From the NCBI GenBank assembly GCA_000310025.1, contig FN648657.1, forward strand, positions 8,509 to 57,968: 49,460 nt of DNA, in the 5' to 3' direction. Positions 49,451 through 49,460 of this stretch are shown in pieces. The position numbers were made by a program, and so were the translations under genes. The DNA comes from Ectocarpus siliculosus (lineage: Eukaryota > Sar > Phaeophyceae > Ectocarpales > Ectocarpaceae). Every line of letters starts with the position of its first letter. Positions within the stretch are counted from its first letter, which is position 1. Under the pieces are notes generated by a model. It saw nothing but the letters and a program-made list of their open reading frames with translations. It made no database searches and was not told where the DNA came from.

Positions 49451-49460
49451 GGGGGGGGGG
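49451..49460. repeat. Poly-G run at the window end
   Basis: Ten G residues close the window, mirroring the fifteen at its start. Probably an assembly break at a homopolymer. Confidence 0.85.

Overview
The window looks like a gene-dense piece of a nuclear genome from a brown alga (an Ectocarpus-type stramenopile). This is an inference from style, not from a database match: a clear eukaryotic ribosomal protein L4, genes broken into many small GC-rich exons by GT-AG and some GC-AG introns of 50 bp to several kb, long C/T tracts before 3' splice sites, CAG/CTG repeats, and dispersed copies of a motif close to TACTGCTGTAG. No bacterial operons, CRISPR arrays or phage genes are visible. Gene models were built by hand from reading frame, splice sites and phase continuity, so exon edges are predictions.

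Layout. (1) 1-2710, minus: the 5' part of RPL4; the rest lies beyond the start of the window. (2) 2711-3175: a short divergent promoter region. (3) 3176-24885, plus: one very large gene. A chain of 32 exons joins without phase conflict and closes on a stop, giving about 2,200 residues: an acidic Ser/Asp N-terminus, Cys/His-rich segments, a run of IQ (calmodulin-binding) motifs, EF-hand-like segments, a Cys cluster, a long low-complexity region and two C2H2 zinc fingers. (4) 24886-26452: no gene seen. (5) 26453-32619 and 37187-39558, minus: two paralogous genes for a multi-pass membrane protein of about 255 residues with the same exon structure. Copy A has a 4-kb repeat-filled intron; copy B is compact. 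(6) 32620-37186: one unassigned exon-like block (35848-36017, minus), a 22-bp minisatellite and otherwise no supported gene. (7) 41667 to about 47234, minus: a protein disulfide isomerase-like gene (EGF-like module, thioredoxin folds) with unusual CHRC and CERC active-site motifs; its signal-peptide exon was not found. (8) 47235-49460: no supported exon.

Interspersed are two inverted copies of a roughly 0.5-kb dispersed element (about 12.9-13.5 kb and 41.0-41.6 kb), a cluster of GCCCATGGGC palindromes, an interrupted inverted-repeat pair, perfect palindromes and G/C homopolymers, including those at both window ends.

Functionally, RPL4 is housekeeping, the PDI-like protein belongs to secretory-pathway folding, and the giant protein is a probable calcium/calmodulin-responsive scaffold. 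The membrane pair has no recognised function. I see no evidence that the genes form one pathway; they look like ordinary neighbours.
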